Notes: generated by a model from the letters alone, not told the origin. Positions 41,585-51,119 are shown, numbered from the stretch's first letter. The stretch is DNA of 64,000 nt from Actinomadura sp. NBRC 104412 (GCF_030269515.1 NZ_BSTM01000013.1:62001-126000), one strand, 5' to 3'. Made by a program: numbers and translations.

Positions 41585-43735
41585 TCAGCCCGCCGCCGCG
41601 TCGACCCTGACGCGGGCCTCCAACAGGGTGCCGCACTCGGGGCTGTAGTACTCGTCGATCAGAACGCGCTGCCCGTTGGCGCGCGGACGGATGCGGACTC
41701 CGTACGCGGCCAGCCTGTCGGCCGCCACGTTGGTGACCTTCCGCGCGGCCTGGTGCCAATCCTCGCCTGTGCCCAGGCGGGCACCGCTGGCGGGGACGAA
41801 CCAGCCCTCCGCGTCACGGCGCGGCGCGGAGGCCCCGGCCGGCGAGGCCGGCAGGACCCGCCGAGCGGGGCTCTCGCCGAGCCGCTCCCGGCGGAGCCCG
41901 GCGCGGGCCCGCTCCGTGGCGGTCTCGTCGACGACGCCATCGGCGAGGATCACACCGTAGATCCTCCGCGCGGCCTCGGCGGTCACGTAGCCGTCGCGAA
42001 CGTCGGCCGCGACGAGCTGCGGGTCGCGCAGCAGCGGGTCGCCGTAGCCGCCTCCGCCCGCGATCCACTGCACGAACACGTCCCCGGCGCGGACCGTGAC
42101 GGACTGCTGGTTGATCGCCAGCAGTTCCTTCTCCTCGGCGCTCAACGTGTCCTGGGAGGGGACCCGGCCGTCACCGAGGAGCCGCGCGACATCGGTCCGG
42201 CGCCAGATCTCGTGCCCGCTGCCGCCACCGGGGAGACCTCCGCCGAAGCCGTCGGCGACCACCTGGGCGCTCGGGGCGAACACCGTCTGCGTGACCTCCC
42301 GCGCCCCGTGCAGGGTCCAGGCGAAACGCAGGCCGAGGCCACCGCGGTGGGCGCCGTGGCCCGCGCTGTCGATGTTGAGCTGCTTCCACAGGTAGAGCAC
42401 CGGGTAGAGCATCTCGTTCATCTCGACGTCGGGCAGCATGTTGTTGACCTGCGTCATCATCCCCGCGCAGTCGAGCCCGTCGCCATCGGGCTGGGCACCG
42501 GCGCCTATCCCTCCGCCGTCCATGTTGAACAGCACGAAGTACTCGCCGCCGTCGGTGGTGCCCGCGGAGATCCCACCGGTCCACGAGTCGCCCCAGACCC
42601 CTTGCGTGCGGTTGCGGACGGTGTCGTCGTCGCTCCGGTGGCACGCGTCGTTCATGAGCTTGGTGACCAGCCGGCTCACACGGGCACCGGTGGTGAGGTG
42701 CCCGTTGCTGATCGGCGCCGGGGGCCGGGGGTTCACGATCGAGCCGGGTTCGGCGATGATGTCGAACGCGGTCATGACACCCTCGTTGAACGGGACGTCC
42801 CAGGCGAGGATCGGCACGATGGCCGTGGCGACGCTGCCGACCAGGGCTCCGTAGCTACAGTTGACGAAGCCGCCGGTCTGCTCGCTGGAGCCGGTGAAGT
42901 CGAAGGTGATCTGGTCGCCGCTCTTGGTCATGGTGCAGGCGATGCGGTACAGCTCGTCGACGTGTCCGTTGTGTTCGGTCCACTCCTCGGCGCTGTAGGT
43001 GCCGTCGGGGATCGCGCGGATCCGTTCGCGCACGACCTGCTCGGCCAGCTCGAAGGAGAGCCGGGTGTAGTCGCGGAACCGTTCGAGCCCGAACTCCTCG
43101 ATGGTGCCGAGCAGCCGCCGGATGCCGGTGTTGTTGCTCGCGACCAGGCTGCGCACGTCGTTCCAGTACAGCGTGGGCACACGGACGTTGTTGAGCAGGA
43201 TCCGGCGCACCCACTCGACGGGTTCGCCCCGCTCGAAGACCTTCACACCGGGCGGCAGCCGCAGCGCCTCGGCGTAGCAGTCATGGGCGCCGGGCGCGAA
43301 GCCGCCGGGGGTCATCCCGCCGACGTCGACCAGATGCGCCTGCGACTGCGCCCAGCCGATCAGCTCGTCACCGTGGAAGATCGGGGAGATCACGTTGGTG
43401 TCCGGCGGGTGGCTCGCGCCGGCCGTGTGCGGGTCGTTGCAGATGAACGCGTCACCTGGCGCGAGCGGCTCGCCCTCGATGGCCTCCACCAGGTTCCGCA
43501 CGGCGACGCTGCCGGATCCGATGTGGAACTGGACGTAGTCGGAGTAGGCGTAGATATGGCCGGTGGGGTCGAACAGGGCGGTGTTGAAGTCGCCCGCCTC
43601 GGTGATGACCGGGGACCCCGACGAGCGGATCATCGCGATGCCCATCTCCTCCACGATGGAGTCCAGGCGCATCCGGATCACCTCCAGGGTGACCGGGTCG
43701 AATCCCTCGGGCAGCTTGGGCTGGGTGCTGGTCAT
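41585..43735 (-). CDS. HyuB-type subunit with extra C-terminal domain (hydantoinase/acetone carboxylase family)
   Basis: 716 aa, longer than plain HyuB proteins (roughly 520-600). The HyuB domain covers residues 10 to about 570 (DPVTLEVIRMRLDSIVEEMG, DPHTAGASHPPDTNVISP, GGGGYGDPLLRDP). The extra C-terminal part ends in IDEYYSPECGTLLEARV, reminiscent of the small gamma-type subunits of acetone/acetophenone carboxylases. A GGAG site supports the ATG. It works with the adjacent HyuA-type subunit. Hydantoinase, oxoprolinase and ketone carboxylase are all in this superfamily; the fused tail favours a carboxylase. Confidence 0.87.
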   Translation of the reverse strand: MTSTQPKLPEGFDPVTLEVIRMRLDSIVEEMGIAMIRSSGSPVITEAGDFNTALFDPTGHIYAYSDYVQFHIGSGSVAVRNLVEAIEGEPLAPGDAFICNDPHTAGASHPPDTNVISPIFHGDELIGWAQSQAHLVDVGGMTPGGFAPGAHDCYAEALRLPPGVKVFERGEPVEWVRRILLNNVRVPTLYWNDVRSLVASNNTGIRRLLGTIEEFGLERFRDYTRLSFELAEQVVRERIRAIPDGTYSAEEWTEHNGHVDELYRIACTMTKSGDQITFDFTGSSEQTGGFVNCSYGALVGSVATAIVPILAWDVPFNEGVMTAFDIIAEPGSIVNPRPPAPISNGHLTTGARVSRLVTKLMNDACHRSDDDTVRNRTQGVWGDSWTGGISAGTTDGGEYFVLFNMDGGGIGAGAQPDGDGLDCAGMMTQVNNMLPDVEMNEMLYPVLYLWKQLNIDSAGHGAHRGGLGLRFAWTLHGAREVTQTVFAPSAQVVADGFGGGLPGGGSGHEIWRRTDVARLLGDGRVPSQDTLSAEEKELLAINQQSVTVRAGDVFVQWIAGGGGYGDPLLRDPQLVAADVRDGYVTAEAARRIYGVILADGVVDETATERARAGLRRERLGESPARRVLPASPAGASAPRRDAEGWFVPASGARLGTGEDWHQAARKVTNVAADRLAAYGVRIRPRANGQRVLIDEYYSPECGTLLEARVRVDAAAG

Positions 43736-43761
43736 TGTGGTCGTCTCCTTCGGCGGACGGG

Positions 43762-45819
43762 TCAGCGGTCGGCGAGGCTCAGCAGGAAGTCGCCGCCCTC
43801 GGTGAGCTCGACGGTGGCGCCGCTGGGCACGTAGACCGTGGTGTCGGGCTCCTCCAGCAGGCAGGGACCGTCGGCGCGGCCGAGCGCGCCGAACCCCCGG
43901 TGCACGTCGATCTCGGCGTGCTCCCCGGTGAGCGGCTCGAGCACGGCGCGGCGGGTGAGCTCGTGCCGCTCCTCGTCGTCGCCCACGACCTGCTTCACCG
44001 CCTGCACGTCGCTGCGGCCGATGGCCCGGACCCGCGTGTTGACGAGCAGGATGTCGGCCTCCGTCCACGCGGTGCCGGTACCGAACTCCTCCTCGTAGTC
44101 GGCGACGAACCGGTCGCGCAGCGCCTCCTTGTCCGCCTCGCCGAAGGTGCCCACGGGAAGGCGGGTGGTGACCTCGAAGATCTGGCCGACGAACTTCATG
44201 TCCGCCTCGCGCTGGAGCTCCCGGCGGTCCTCCGGGATCCCCTCGGTCTCGAACCATGCCCGCGCGCGTTCCTCGAGGGCCGCGAACTCCTTCTCCAGCG
44301 CCGCGGCCGGCTGGTCCATCGTCCACGGGCTCGTCTGGACGGCGGAGAAGACCGAGTCGGCGTGCATCAGGCCATAGGCGGAGAAGACCGCGGCATTGCG
44401 CGGGATCACGACCTCCCGGACCCCGGCCTCGGCGGCGATGGCCGCCGCGAACAGGCCGCACGCGCCACCGAAGCCGACGAGGGTGAACTCGCGCGGATCG
44501 TGCCCGCGGTTCACGGTGATCTTGCGCAGCGCGTTGGACATCTGTGACGTCGCCAGCCGGTACACGCCTTCGGCGGCGGCGTCCTCGGAGATCCCCAGGG
44601 GCTCGGCCACGTGCTTGCGCAGCGCCGCCCGCGCCTTCTCCTCGTACAGAGGGACGGTGCCGCCGAGGTAGTAGTCCGGGTTGATCAAGCCGAGGACGAG
44701 CGCGGCATCGGTGACCGCCGGCCGGGTGCCGCCCTTGCCGTAGCAGGCGGGGCCGGGTGTCGAGCCCGCGCTCTGCGGGCCGACGCGCAGCAGGTTCCGC
44801 CCGTCCACCCAGGCCAGGCTGCCGCCTCCCGCTCCGATGGTCTCGATGTCCACGGCGGTGAGGCTCGTGGGCAGGCCGCCTATTTCGGCCCGGGGCAGCA
44901 ACCGGAACTCCTCGTCCAGGATCGCCGCGGCATCGAGGCTCGTGCCTCCCATGTCCGCGGTGAGCACCCGGCGGCGCCCCAGGCGCTTGCCCAGCAGCCG
45001 CGCGCCGGTGACGCCGCCGACCGGGCCGGAGTTGAACATCGAGATCGGGGCCTTGCCGGTCTCCTCCACCGACAGGAATCCGCCGTGCACCTGCATGATC
45101 TGTACCCGGGCGCGGAGCCCCCTGCTCCGGAGGTCCTCGGCCAGGTGCTCGAAGTGCTTGGCCACGATCGGCTTCACGGCGGCGTCCAGCGCGGTGGTGA
45201 CCATGCGCTCGTACTCGCGGTAGACCGGTGTGAGGCGGCTGGACAGCGTGTACGGGATGTCGGGGTGGTGAGTGTCCAGGTAATCGCCGATCGCCTGTTC
45301 ATGCGCGGCGTTGCGGAACGACCACAGCAGGCAGACCGCGATCGCTTCCGCGCCGGCGGCCAGCACCGCGTCCACCGCGGTGGCGATCGCGTCCTCGGTG
45401 AGCGGGACCAGGACCGTGCCGTGGGCATCGACCCGCTCGGCGACCTCGACGATGCGGCGGCGCTCCACGATGTCCGGCGGCGCCGACATCCTGTGCGGGT
45501 CGCGTTCGTCCGTGCGGGCCGAGCGGGCGATGCGCAAGGTGTCGCGGAACCCCTGCGTGGTCAGCAGCCCCACCGCGGCGTACTTCTGCTCGTCCACCGC
45601 GTTGGTGACGATGGTGTTGCCCAGCACGAAGCGGTCGACCGCGGCGAAGAACTCCTCCTCGGCCATGCCCACACGCTCCCGCAGGACGTCCAGGGCGCCG
45701 AGGATCCCGGTGGTCACGTCCTTGGTCGAGAACGCCTTGCCTCGGATCATGCGCCCGTCGATGATCGCCACGGCGTCGGTGAAGGTGCCACCGACGTCGA
45801 TGCCAACATGAAGCGCCAT
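43762..45819 (-). CDS. HyuA-type ATP-dependent subunit (hydantoinase/acetone carboxylase family)
   Basis: 685 aa. N-terminal ASKHA-like nucleotide fold: HVGIDVGGTFTDAVAI and LGNTIVTNAVDEQK; middle FNSGPVGGVTGARLLGKR and TADMGGTSLDAA; then IGAGGGSLAWVDGRNLLRVGPQSAGSTPGPACYG. These are the standard HyuA landmarks, and the length is normal. It would phosphorylate substrate and/or bicarbonate for its HyuB partner. It is the first gene of the minus-strand operon, divergent from a CdaR/PucR-type regulator with 204 bases between the starts. Confidence 0.92.
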   Translation of the reverse strand: MALHVGIDVGGTFTDAVAIIDGRMIRGKAFSTKDVTTGILGALDVLRERVGMAEEEFFAAVDRFVLGNTIVTNAVDEQKYAAVGLLTTQGFRDTLRIARSARTDERDPHRMSAPPDIVERRRIVEVAERVDAHGTVLVPLTEDAIATAVDAVLAAGAEAIAVCLLWSFRNAAHEQAIGDYLDTHHPDIPYTLSSRLTPVYREYERMVTTALDAAVKPIVAKHFEHLAEDLRSRGLRARVQIMQVHGGFLSVEETGKAPISMFNSGPVGGVTGARLLGKRLGRRRVLTADMGGTSLDAAAILDEEFRLLPRAEIGGLPTSLTAVDIETIGAGGGSLAWVDGRNLLRVGPQSAGSTPGPACYGKGGTRPAVTDAALVLGLINPDYYLGGTVPLYEEKARAALRKHVAEPLGISEDAAAEGVYRLATSQMSNALRKITVNRGHDPREFTLVGFGGACGLFAAAIAAEAGVREVVIPRNAAVFSAYGLMHADSVFSAVQTSPWTMDQPAAALEKEFAALEERARAWFETEGIPEDRRELQREADMKFVGQIFEVTTRLPVGTFGEADKEALRDRFVADYEEEFGTGTAWTEADILLVNTRVRAIGRSDVQAVKQVVGDDEERHELTRRAVLEPLTGEHAEIDVHRGFGALGRADGPCLLEEPDTTVYVPSGATVELTEGGDFLLSLADR

Positions 45820-46023
45820 GCTCGCCGTCCCCTCGGATGGGTTGGTACTGATCGTGCCGGGCTGACGGGTGGTAGGTCCGCACCAACGGTCGGTTTCGAT
45901 TCGTCGGAGATTCCGCCATCCCCGCCGTGGACGCTACGGCCGCCAACCGATTCAGACTATGTATCATTCGTCTACTATCTCGGAAAAGTTCCTGTTCGAT
46001 CGGTACAGCAAGGCAGGGGCGGC

Positions 46024-47859
46024 ATGGCGAGCACCATCCCGGTCGAGACCGTCATCGACCTGCTCCAAGCCGCGTCGACCGACCAGGAGATCGACGTGGA
46101 CGGCCTCCTGTCGACGGTGGCCCTGCCCGAGCAGGACGCCGCCAAGATCGCCTACGAGCTTCGGCGCCTGCGCGCGACCTCGGACCGCTGGCGCCGCCGC
46201 GGGCGGGAGCTGTCGGCCCTCTTCTCCTCGGCACGCGAGCTCGCACAACTCCGTGACGTGGACGAACTACTGGGCCGACTCGTCGAACGGGCACACGACC
46301 TGGTGGGCACCGACGTCACCTACCTCTCCGAGTTCGACGCGGACAGCAAGGAGCTCCGGGTGCGGACCACCCTCGGCTCGATCTCCCCGTCCCTCCTGGG
46401 GCTGCGGGTGCCTCCCGGCATCGGTCTGGCCAGCCAGGTGGTCGAGGGCCGCCGGCCGTGCTGGACGTCCAGGTACGCCACGATGACGCAGGTGCCACAT
46501 GACTCCGGCATCGACGCCGCCGTCCGGGCGGAGGGTCTGGTGTCGCTGCTCGGCGTCCCGCTGCTGGCCGACGATGAAGTGCTCGGCGTGCTGTTCGCCG
46601 CCAACCGCTTCGAGCACGCCTTCTCCCCTGAGGAGATCTCCCTGCTGTCGGCCTTCGCCGACCACGCCGCGGTCGTGCTCCAGACCGCCCGCCTGCTCGC
46701 CCGGGCACGGGACTCGGCCGATGAGGCACGCCGCGCCTACGGAGAGCTCACCCGCCATGTCGAGGCCGTCGAACGTGCCAGTGAGGTCCACAACGACCTC
46801 ACGAACCTGATCCTCCAGGGCGGCGACGCACCCGATGTGGCGACGGCGCTCGGACGGGCGTTGCGATGTCACGTCAGGCTGCTCGACACCGACAATCCCG
46901 ACGAACCCTTCCGTGAGGCCGTGGAGCGAAGCCGCCGGAGCGGACGTTGCGTCCCCGTTGGCGGCGGGTCCTTCGTGGTGGCGGTCGTCGCCGGGTCGAC
47001 CCCTCTCGGAGCCCTGCTGCTGGAGCAGGGCGAGGTCGCGTTCGGCCCCGTCGAGCTGCGGACCGCCGAACGCGCCGCACAGATCACCGCGCTGCTCAAC
47101 CTCAAGCAAGAGGCCATGATCGAGGCAGAGAAGCGCGTCCGCGGCGACCTGCTCGCCGACCTGCTGTCCGACTCCCCCGGACGCCGGGCCGACATCGCCG
47201 CCCGGGCCCGCGCACAGGGCATCCGGCTCGGTGAACTGCGATCCGTCGTCGTGGTCTGCGTGCCGTCCGAACTCCGCCGTGACGCCCTCCTTGCCCTGCG
47301 TCAGATCGGCGGCCTGGCCGGCGGGCACGCCGAGCATGTCGTGGCCCTCACGCCCGATCCCGATCCGCGCACCGCGAGCACGCACGTCCACCAAGCGGTG
47401 AGCCGCAGGGTCCAGGTGCCGGTCCTGGCGGTCGGCGCCGGCGTCACCGACGCCGCCGGGGATCTGCGTGCGCAGGTGGACGCGGCCGCGGCGTGTCTCC
47501 GGATCCTGCCGTCGCTCGGACTGGACGACGCCGCCGTCACCACCGACGAATACCTTCCCTACACGGCCCTGTTCGGCCCCGGGGAAGCGCGGGTGGACGC
47601 CTACGTGCGGCGCGTCATCGGGCCCGTTCTGGACTGGGACGCCGAGCACTCGGCCAAGCTGCTGCCCACGCTGGCCGCCTACCTCGGCAACCGGATGAGC
47701 ACGGTCAGCACCGCGCGTGCTCTCCACCTGCACAAGAACACGGTGCTGCAACGCATGGAACGAGTGACCCAGCTCCTTGGCGAGGATTGGCAGGAACCGG
47801 ACCCTCTCTTCCGGATCACCGTCGCGGTCCGCCTCGCCTCCCTGACCGATCGCCCATAG
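46024..47859 (+). CDS. GAF and PucR/CdaR-type helix-turn-helix regulator
   Basis: 611 aa. A GAF domain spans about residues 80-225 (LGRLVERAHDLVGTDVTYLSEFD; GLVSLLGVPLLADDEVLGVLFAANR). A second sensor-like stretch follows, then a GGDEF-related CdaR middle region. The C-terminal PucR helix-turn-helix at about 550-600 reads LAAYLGNRMSTVSTARALHLHKNTVLQRMERVTQLLG. Divergent from the HyuA operon and upstream of the HMG-CoA genes, it is the likely activator of both. GAF ligand unknown. Confidence 0.9.
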   Translation: MASTIPVETVIDLLQAASTDQEIDVDGLLSTVALPEQDAAKIAYELRRLRATSDRWRRRGRELSALFSSARELAQLRDVDELLGRLVERAHDLVGTDVTYLSEFDADSKELRVRTTLGSISPSLLGLRVPPGIGLASQVVEGRRPCWTSRYATMTQVPHDSGIDAAVRAEGLVSLLGVPLLADDEVLGVLFAANRFEHAFSPEEISLLSAFADHAAVVLQTARLLARARDSADEARRAYGELTRHVEAVERASEVHNDLTNLILQGGDAPDVATALGRALRCHVRLLDTDNPDEPFREAVERSRRSGRCVPVGGGSFVVAVVAGSTPLGALLLEQGEVAFGPVELRTAERAAQITALLNLKQEAMIEAEKRVRGDLLADLLSDSPGRRADIAARARAQGIRLGELRSVVVVCVPSELRRDALLALRQIGGLAGGHAEHVVALTPDPDPRTASTHVHQAVSRRVQVPVLAVGAGVTDAAGDLRAQVDAAAACLRILPSLGLDDAAVTTDEYLPYTALFGPGEARVDAYVRRVIGPVLDWDAEHSAKLLPTLAAYLGNRMSTVSTARALHLHKNTVLQRMERVTQLLGEDWQEPDPLFRITVAVRLASLTDRP

Positions 47860-47958
47860 AAAACCCGGCAAGCATGGACGTTCGGTCCGTTCCCGGTCGA
47901 TCTTGCGCGAACTAACGTCCTTCCCGTACTGCAACCACACGTAGGCGGGAATACCGAC

Positions 47959-49233
47959 ATGCCGCGCACCAGCCGTATCCAACGTCTCCGGGACCTCTCC
48001 ATCGAGGACCGGCGCAAGTCCGTCGCCGACGCCGCCGGCCTCGACCTCGCGGCGATCGCCGCCTTCGACCCCGCGCACGGCCTCACCACCGCGCTGGCCG
48101 ACCACATGATCGAGAATGTGACCGGGATCCTCGGAGTCCCGATCGGGGTCGCGACGAACTTCGTCGTCAACGGCTCGGACGTGCTCGTGCCGATGGCGAC
48201 CGAAGAGGCGTCGGTCGTGGCCGCGGCGAGCAACGCCGCCAAGGTCGCGCGCGTCCATGGCGGGTTCACCACGTCCTCGACCGCGCCCATCATGCAGGCA
48301 CAGATCCAGATCGTGGGTGTCGCCGATCCCGAAGCGGGACGGGTACGGCTCCTGGAGGCCCGCGAGGAGCTGATCGCGCTCGCCAACGCCCAGGACCCGA
48401 AGCTCGTCGAGTTCGGCGGCGGCGTCCGCGACATCGCGGTGCGCCTGGTCCCTTCGCGTGCCGGCACCTATGTCGTCGCGCACCTGCGGGTCGACGTCCG
48501 CGACGCGATGGGCGCGAACGCGGTCAACACGATGGCCGAGGCCGTCGCCGCCCGGGCGGCCGAGATCGCGGGCGGGAGAAGCCTGCTGCGGATCCTCACC
48601 AACAAGGCGGACCTGCGGCTCTCCCGGGCACGCGCGGTGTTCGACGCCGCCACGCTCGGCGGCCCCGACGTGGTCGACGACATCATCCACGCCGCCGCGC
48701 TCGCCGAGGCCGACCCCTACCGCGCCGCGACGCACAACAAGGGCATCATGAACGGCATCACCGCGGTCGTGCTCGCCACCGGCAACGACACCCGCGCCGT
48801 CGAGGCCGGCGCCCACTCCCACGCCGTCTCCCCCGCCGGGCGCTACACCTCGTTGTCCCGGTTCGAGAAGGACGCCGACGGCAACATCGCCGCGGTCCTG
48901 GAACTGCCCATGCCCGTCGGTCTCGTCGGCGGCGCCACCAAGATCCATCCCGCCGCCCAGGCGTCGATCGCCCTGCTCGGCGTCCGCACCGCCACCGAGC
49001 TCGCGGAGATCATCACCGCCGTCGGCCTCGCGCAGAACTTCGCCGCCGTCCGGGCCCTGGCCACCGAGGGGATCCAGCGCGGCCACATGTCCCTGCACGC
49101 CCGCAACATCGCCTCGACGGTCGGGGCGACACCGGAGGAGGTGCCGGCCCTCGTCGCCCGGCTCGTCGCGGACAGGAAGGTCCGCGCCGACCACGCCGAG
49201 AAGGTCCTGGCCGAACTACGGGCCGGACGATGA
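47959..49233 (+). CDS. mvaA: Class II (degradative-type) HMG-CoA reductase
   Basis: 424 aa. Signatures of HMG-CoA reductase: ENVTGILGVPIGVATNFVVNG, DVRDAMGANAVNTMAE, HNKGIMNGITAV and GHMSLHARNIA (catalytic His). The length and lack of a membrane domain indicate class II, the Pseudomonas mevalonii type. Such enzymes can oxidise mevalonate to HMG-CoA with NAD. Overlap (ATGA) with the HMG-CoA lyase gene and absence of mevalonate kinase genes here favour catabolism over isoprenoid synthesis. Confidence 0.93.
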   Translation: MPRTSRIQRLRDLSIEDRRKSVADAAGLDLAAIAAFDPAHGLTTALADHMIENVTGILGVPIGVATNFVVNGSDVLVPMATEEASVVAAASNAAKVARVHGGFTTSSTAPIMQAQIQIVGVADPEAGRVRLLEAREELIALANAQDPKLVEFGGGVRDIAVRLVPSRAGTYVVAHLRVDVRDAMGANAVNTMAEAVAARAAEIAGGRSLLRILTNKADLRLSRARAVFDAATLGGPDVVDDIIHAAALAEADPYRAATHNKGIMNGITAVVLATGNDTRAVEAGAHSHAVSPAGRYTSLSRFEKDADGNIAAVLELPMPVGLVGGATKIHPAAQASIALLGVRTATELAEIITAVGLAQNFAAVRALATEGIQRGHMSLHARNIASTVGATPEEVPALVARLVADRKVRADHAEKVLAELRAGR

Positions 49234-50231
49234 ACGGGTACGGGACCCAGCGGCTGCCGGGCCTCCCCGGATCCGTCACGATCTGCGAAGTGGGTCCCCG
49301 TGACGGCCTCCAGAACGAGCCCGCGCCGGTGGACACCGGCGTGAAGGTCGAGTTCATCGAGCGCCTCGCGGACGCCGGCCACACCCTCGTCGAGGCGACG
49401 AGCATGGTCCACCCCGCGTGGGTGCCCCAGCTCGCCGACGCCGAGGAGGTGCTCCGCCGCCTCGACCGCCGCCCGGGTGTCCGGTACCCCGTTCTCGTGC
49501 CCAACCTGCGAGGTCTTCGACGAGCCCTCGACCTGGGCGTCACCGACATAGCCGTGTTCGCGTCGGCCACCGAGAGCTTCGCGAAAGCCAACCTCAACCG
49601 CACAGTGGCCGAATCACTCGAAATGTTCGCTCCCGTCATCGCCAAGGCCCGCGAAGCCGGGATGCGGGTACGCGGCTACCTTTCCATGTGCTGGGGCGAC
49701 CCATGGGAAGGGCCGGTCTCCGCGGACCAGGTCGTCACCGTCGCGACGGCACTGACCTCCCTTGGCTGCACCGAACTCAGCCTCGGCGACACCATCGGCG
49801 TGGCCACCCCGGGACGGGTCAGCGCCCTGCTCAAAGCACTCGCCGCCTCCGGGATCCCGGTCGACCGGATCGCCGTGCACTTCCACGACACCTATGGTCA
49901 GGGACTCGCCAACACGCTCGTCGCGCTCCAGCACGGGGTGACCACCGTGGACACCTCGGCAGGCGGCCTCGGCGGCTGCCCCTACGCCGAAAGCGCCACC
50001 GGCAACCTCGCCACCGAAGACCTCCTCTGGCAGCTCGAAGGTCTCGGTATCCGCACCGGCATCGACCTCGCGAAGATGGTCGACACCAGCGCCTGGCTCG
50101 CCGAACGGCTGGGCCGCCCCAGCCCCTCCTTGGTCGTCCGCGCGCTACAGAACGGCGGCGGCGGACGCCGCCCGGGACCGTCCAGCCAACGCCCGCTCGG
50201 CAGCGCGAGATCGGCCGGCGGCAGCAGGTAG
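49230..50231 (+). CDS. Hydroxymethylglutaryl-CoA lyase
   Basis: 333 aa TIM-barrel HMGL-like protein: EVGPRDGLQNE (metal Asp and catalytic Arg), ATSMVHPAWVPQLAD, HFHDTYGQGLANTL (metal His pair) and the signature GGLGGCPYA with the catalytic Cys. Cleaves HMG-CoA to acetoacetate and acetyl-CoA. Translationally coupled to the reductase, so mevalonate could be converted to acetoacetate by this two-gene unit. The last 30 residues are low-complexity and vary in the family. Confidence 0.94.
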   Translation: MNGYGTQRLPGLPGSVTICEVGPRDGLQNEPAPVDTGVKVEFIERLADAGHTLVEATSMVHPAWVPQLADAEEVLRRLDRRPGVRYPVLVPNLRGLRRALDLGVTDIAVFASATESFAKANLNRTVAESLEMFAPVIAKAREAGMRVRGYLSMCWGDPWEGPVSADQVVTVATALTSLGCTELSLGDTIGVATPGRVSALLKALAASGIPVDRIAVHFHDTYGQGLANTLVALQHGVTTVDTSAGGLGGCPYAESATGNLATEDLLWQLEGLGIRTGIDLAKMVDTSAWLAERLGRPSPSLVVRALQNGGGGRRPGPSSQRPLGSARSAGGSR

Positions 50232-50280
50232 ACCGGCATCACCTCTCCGGCCGCTGGACTACATCAACCAGTTCTCATAA

Positions 50281-50315
50281 ATCAACCAGATTTGATGCAT
50301 CAATCGGGCTTGATG
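50281..50315. promoter_or_regulatory. Tandem ArsR operator candidates
   Basis: Two inverted repeats of the form ATCAA-N6-TTGAT: 50281-50296, and 50298-50315 with 6-bp arms CATCAA/TTGATG. They lie 14-48 bases before the ArsR-ArsC start, in an otherwise AT-rich promoter. ArsR proteins commonly bind such ATCAA/TTGAT repeats. Confidence 0.7.
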
Positions 50316-50328
50316 TATCGTGCGGGGC

Positions 50329-51108
50329 ATGTCGCTCCCCGGTCAAGCCGCCCAACCACCGCTGCTCGGCCTGGTCGCCCACACGCTGCGATGGCGGCTG
50401 CTGAGCGAGCTGGCGCGCAGCGATCTGCGCGTACGGGAACTGGTCGCCCTGGTCGGCCAGCCGCAGAACCTGGTCTCCTACCACCTGCGGCTGCTGCGCT
50501 CGGGCGGGCTGGTCACCGCGCGGCGCAGCAGCTTCGACGGCCGCGACAGCTACTACCACCTGGACCTGGAGCGCCTCGGGCAAGGGCTGGCCGCGGTCGG
50601 TGCCGCCCTGCACCCCGCGCTCTCCTCGCCGCCCGCCCCACCGCTGACCGCGTCCACCGGCACCGCGACGGACACCGTGCCCACGGTGCTGCCCACGGTG
50701 CTGTTCACCTGCACCGGCAACAGCGCCCGCTCACCGATCGCCGAGTCCCTGCTGCGTCACCACACCGGCGGGCGCGTCGCCGTCACCAGCGCCGGCAGCC
50801 ATCCCCGGCCGCGGCTGCACCCCGGCGCGGTGACGGTGCTGCGCGAGCGGTACGGCATCGACATCGCCGACCGGCGGCCACGCCACCTGGACACCCTCAC
50901 CGGCCGCCGCTTCGACTACGTGATCAGCCTGTGCGACAAGGTCCGCGAAGTGTGCCCCGACTTCGGCGACCACTCCCGGAAGGTGCACTGGAGCCTTCCC
51001 GACCCGGCCGCGGCCGAAGGCGCCGACCCCTCGGTCTTCGCCCGGACGGCCGCCGAGATCGACCTCCGCGTCCGCCATCTGCTGCCCCAACTCGCCCTTC
51101 CGGCATGA
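50329..51108 (+). CDS. ArsR-type repressor fused to thioredoxin-coupled arsenate reductase
   Basis: 259 aa. Residues 1-95 are an ArsR winged helix (LVAHTLRWRLLSELARSDLRVRELVALVG; LVSYHLRLLRSGGLVTARR). The linker is Pro/Thr-rich (about 97-120). Residues 122-259 are a low-molecular-weight phosphatase/ArsC domain: P-loop C128-TGNSA-R134, Cys202 and Cys209 spaced as in thioredoxin-coupled ArsC, and the DP loop LPDP with Asp225. It would sense and reduce arsenate. I chose the ATG at 50329 over a GTG at 50320. No classical vicinal-Cys metal site (ELCVCDL) is present in the ArsR part. Confidence 0.87.
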   Translation: MSLPGQAAQPPLLGLVAHTLRWRLLSELARSDLRVRELVALVGQPQNLVSYHLRLLRSGGLVTARRSSFDGRDSYYHLDLERLGQGLAAVGAALHPALSSPPAPPLTASTGTATDTVPTVLPTVLFTCTGNSARSPIAESLLRHHTGGRVAVTSAGSHPRPRLHPGAVTVLRERYGIDIADRRPRHLDTLTGRRFDYVISLCDKVREVCPDFGDHSRKVHWSLPDPAAAEGADPSVFARTAAEIDLRVRHLLPQLALPA

Positions 51109-51119
51109 AAGGCCCGGCC

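Noticed and set aside
47876-47920. Inverted repeat GGACGTT/AACGTCC before the HMG-CoA reductase gene
   Set aside because: The 7-bp arms are about 31 bases apart with no second copy before the HyuA operon, so support as a CdaR-type operator is too weak.
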